Shown here piece after piece: positions 13,141 through 64,000 of a stretch of 64,000 bases of DNA. A model generated the notes under the pieces. The model was not told the DNA's origin. It ran no database searches and saw only the letters and a list, made by a program, of their open reading frames with translations. A program made the position numbers and the translations under genes. Origin of the DNA: Sipunculus nudus (Eukaryota > Annelida > Sipuncula > Golfingiida > Sipunculidae); NCBI GenBank assembly GCA_026874595.1, contig CM049309.1, forward strand, positions 13,942,576 to 14,006,575, read 5' to 3'. Position 1 is the first letter of the stretch. Every line of letters begins with the position of its first letter.

Positions 13141-14126
13141 GTAGCCACCAAAACAAAGTTTTGTGGATACTATATTTTTGACAGGGTTCTGCCGCCGCCA
13201 CATTCGTTTCCAGAATAGAACTCTGGGACAACTGGACAGATTTTTTCGAAACTCAGCATGATTATCGGGTCACATGTGAACTGGTGCCAAATATTTTGCG
13301 TTGACCTCTGACCTTTCCTCTCTTCAGTGCGTCCATCTGTTCATCTGTTTTGACACATTAATCCACATATCTTTGGAATCTTTGTAGCCCTTGGATAGCT
13401 TTATAACATACATAGAAAATGGTGGCGCCACCTGCAACCATTTTTGAACAGCGTCCATCTGTTTATCTGTCTTGGGATAAAATCACTCATATCTCTGCAG
13501 TGAATGAACGTATCTATCTGAAATTTTGCATGTGTATTCATCCTGGATAGCTTTCTGGATTTTATAACAGGTGGAGCCACCTACATTCACATTCAGGCTG
13601 CAGACATCCAGGCTTATATCTCAGGACTGGTTTTACATATATCCTCCCGAAATTTTGCATGTGTATAAATCTCACATAGCTCTTTATTATACACAAAACT
13701 GGTGCCGCCACCTGAAATCATTTTTGCACTGTGACCGCCTGTTTGTCTGCCATTGGATAAAATCACTCATATGTTGGCAGTGGTTTGACTTATCTGCCTC
13801 AAATTTTGCATGTATATATCTCAATTTTGTGCAGGTGGCACCACCTACTTTCACATTCAGGCTGCAGACATCCATGCTCATATCTCAGGACTGGTTTGAC
13901 TTATCTGCCTAAAATTTTACAATTGTATACAACTTGGATTTATAACTTTCTGGATTTTGTGGCAGGTGGCACCACCTACTTACACATTTTGGCTGCAGAC
14001 GTCCATGCTTATATGCAACACACCTCTCTCTATTTCCCCTTGCCACTCAATCCATGCCTTACTTCACCGGTTCCACTCTGGTTTCGGCGGATACACATAG
14101 TCGCTTGCTGACTACCCATATTCTAG
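13141..14126 (+). mobile_element. HINE-like element, CTAG-ended
   Basis: 5' end GTAGCCACCAAAACAAAG folds on itself (CCACAAAA/TTTTGTGG type). 3' end has a related inverted GCGGATAC segment, a hairpin TAGTC/GACTA (14098-14114) and CTAG at 14123-14126 against TTTT. The interior has repeats of CTGCAGACATCCATGCTTAT and GGTGGCGCCACCT-like palindromes. Short open frames follow the repeat. Confidence 0.65.
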
Positions 14127-14522
14127 TTTTATTTAAGTATGGTCATATGAATTAAAACTATGAAAGTAAATATTTACTCATGAAAGCTTAGGTTATGTGC
14201 AAAACAAAGAAATAGATTATGACATTGCACAATCAGACCACCAGCTGACTGACCATTGATCATATTCCATCATTGGACCAGCACTACATTGTAGGGACGA
14301 ATATCCCAGAGTCTTTGGACAATGAGTGATCATGAATTTGGCATTAGCCATTAAAACCAGCAGCTAATAATGTGGACATATTTGTTGTACAAAATAATCC
14401 AGAATCTGTGAAGTTCCATTTTCTATATGTTGTCTTTTAAGCATTGTTGCATGATACTTATGACACTAATGGAAACTGTAGATATTCTCATCATTGTCTG
14501 AACATTTTCCTTTTATTTCCAG
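14127..14522 (+). other. MYO5: 3' end of the intron before exon 1 of window
   Basis: Nothing but intron sequence leading to the acceptor at 14521-14522. The preceding coding exon (end of the SH3-like region) was not found anywhere upstream in the window. Confidence 0.6.
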
Positions 14523-63348
<48,826 letters not shown>

Positions 63349-63436
63349 GTAAATCCAAATATCATTAAAACACTGTCTGTCTCTCTGTCTCTATATGTAT
63401 ATTTTTGCTTTTCAACCAGCATGGATCTGGTACAAG

Positions 63437-64000
63437 CAGCCCACCCACCCACCCCAAAGGAAGATGTTGTTTTGGTTCATGTGCAGGGTATCTTGTGAAC
63501 ACAACAACATTTGAAGAGCCATATTTTTTTTCCTGATATTTGATATGCAAATTGTTTCTGCCAAAATCTCACATGAGTTCTAAATTTTGTGACCTTAACT
63601 TTGATCCTAAGTCGAATCTGCTAAAAATTTCAAAAGTATTTCACATTTTGTTCTCAATTTTGATACACCACTGGTTTCAACCAAGTTCCTGGATCAGTTC
63701 AAAAATTAGAGACCTTGACAAGGCCCTTAAATGTCTAATAAACCAAATCTCACATGAGTTCTTAATCTTGTGACCTTAACCCAAGTAGAATCTGCTAAAA
63801 ATTTCAACCAAGTTGTTTGATCAGTTAAAAAACTAGAGACCTTGACAAGGATCTTCAATGTCAAATAAGCCAAATTATAGGTCATCGTGTTTGGGATTTC
63901 TTGTAAATGCATTAACTGTGGATGATTGCATATTTTTCTATAAGGTTTGACAAAAAAGTTGTCTCCACCAAGTTCTCAAGGAGTTTGGCTTCTGATTACT
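63437..64000 (+). mobile_element. HINE-like element of the 50281 family, cut by window end
   Basis: After a CCCACCCACCCC start, modules with TTGTGAACA, GAATTGTTTCTGCC-like text and GTGACCTTAAC repeat at about 180 bp, matching 50340-50760. The 3' end is outside the window. Confidence 0.45.

Noticed and set aside
13571-14111. Open frames of 108-113 codons
   Set aside because: Follow the internal repeat of the 13141-14126 element.

Overview
The window is a stretch of AT-rich animal genomic DNA carrying most of one gene on the + strand: an unconventional class V myosin heavy chain (MYO5). The organism is probably a mollusc, most likely a bivalve. This is inferred from the large AT-rich introns and the repeat types: short non-autonomous elements with (GTCC)n tracts, GGTGGCGCCACC palindromes and rolling-circle-like ends. 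No sequence here proves the species.

Gene layout. I traced 40 exons from 14523 to 63348 by GT-AG splice sites, continuous reading phase and similarity to animal myosin V. 37 look constitutive. Three short in-frame exons (33727-33759, 51200-51232, 56056-56100) look optional. The constitutive set encodes about 1,665 residues, against about 1,850 for a full animal myosin Va. The SH3-like N-terminus (about 90 residues) and the last roughly 80 residues of the globular tail are absent. Order of parts: motor with P-loop, switch I, switch II, loop 2 and converter (14523 to about 35.9 kb); six IQ motifs (35785-37766); coiled coil with phosphorylatable linkers (38954-55026); globular DIL/cargo-binding tail (57730-63348). 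The product would be a processive, actin-based, calmodulin-binding organelle motor.

Rest of the window. Positions 1-14522 hold no recognisable myosin exon. They are repeats and low-complexity DNA, plus one weak unidentified exon-like segment near 5.8-6.1 kb. The introns are full of mobile DNA. Several sequence-unrelated families share one end structure: a long hairpin at the 5' end, an inverted copy of its left arm near the 3' end, a small 3' hairpin, then CTAG or CTTG against T. This matches non-autonomous Helentron/HINE rolling-circle elements. One copy (26889-29505) is nested inside another (26503-30466) and exposes a T-rich target site. A separate MITE-like family with TATACAGTRAAACCT ends has six copies.

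The most unusual gene-level feature is that three splice sites are built into or duplicated by tandem repeats: the acceptor of exon 6, a 41-bp duplicated acceptor before exon 21, and a 95-98 bp minisatellite that copies the donor of the optional exon 33 six times.
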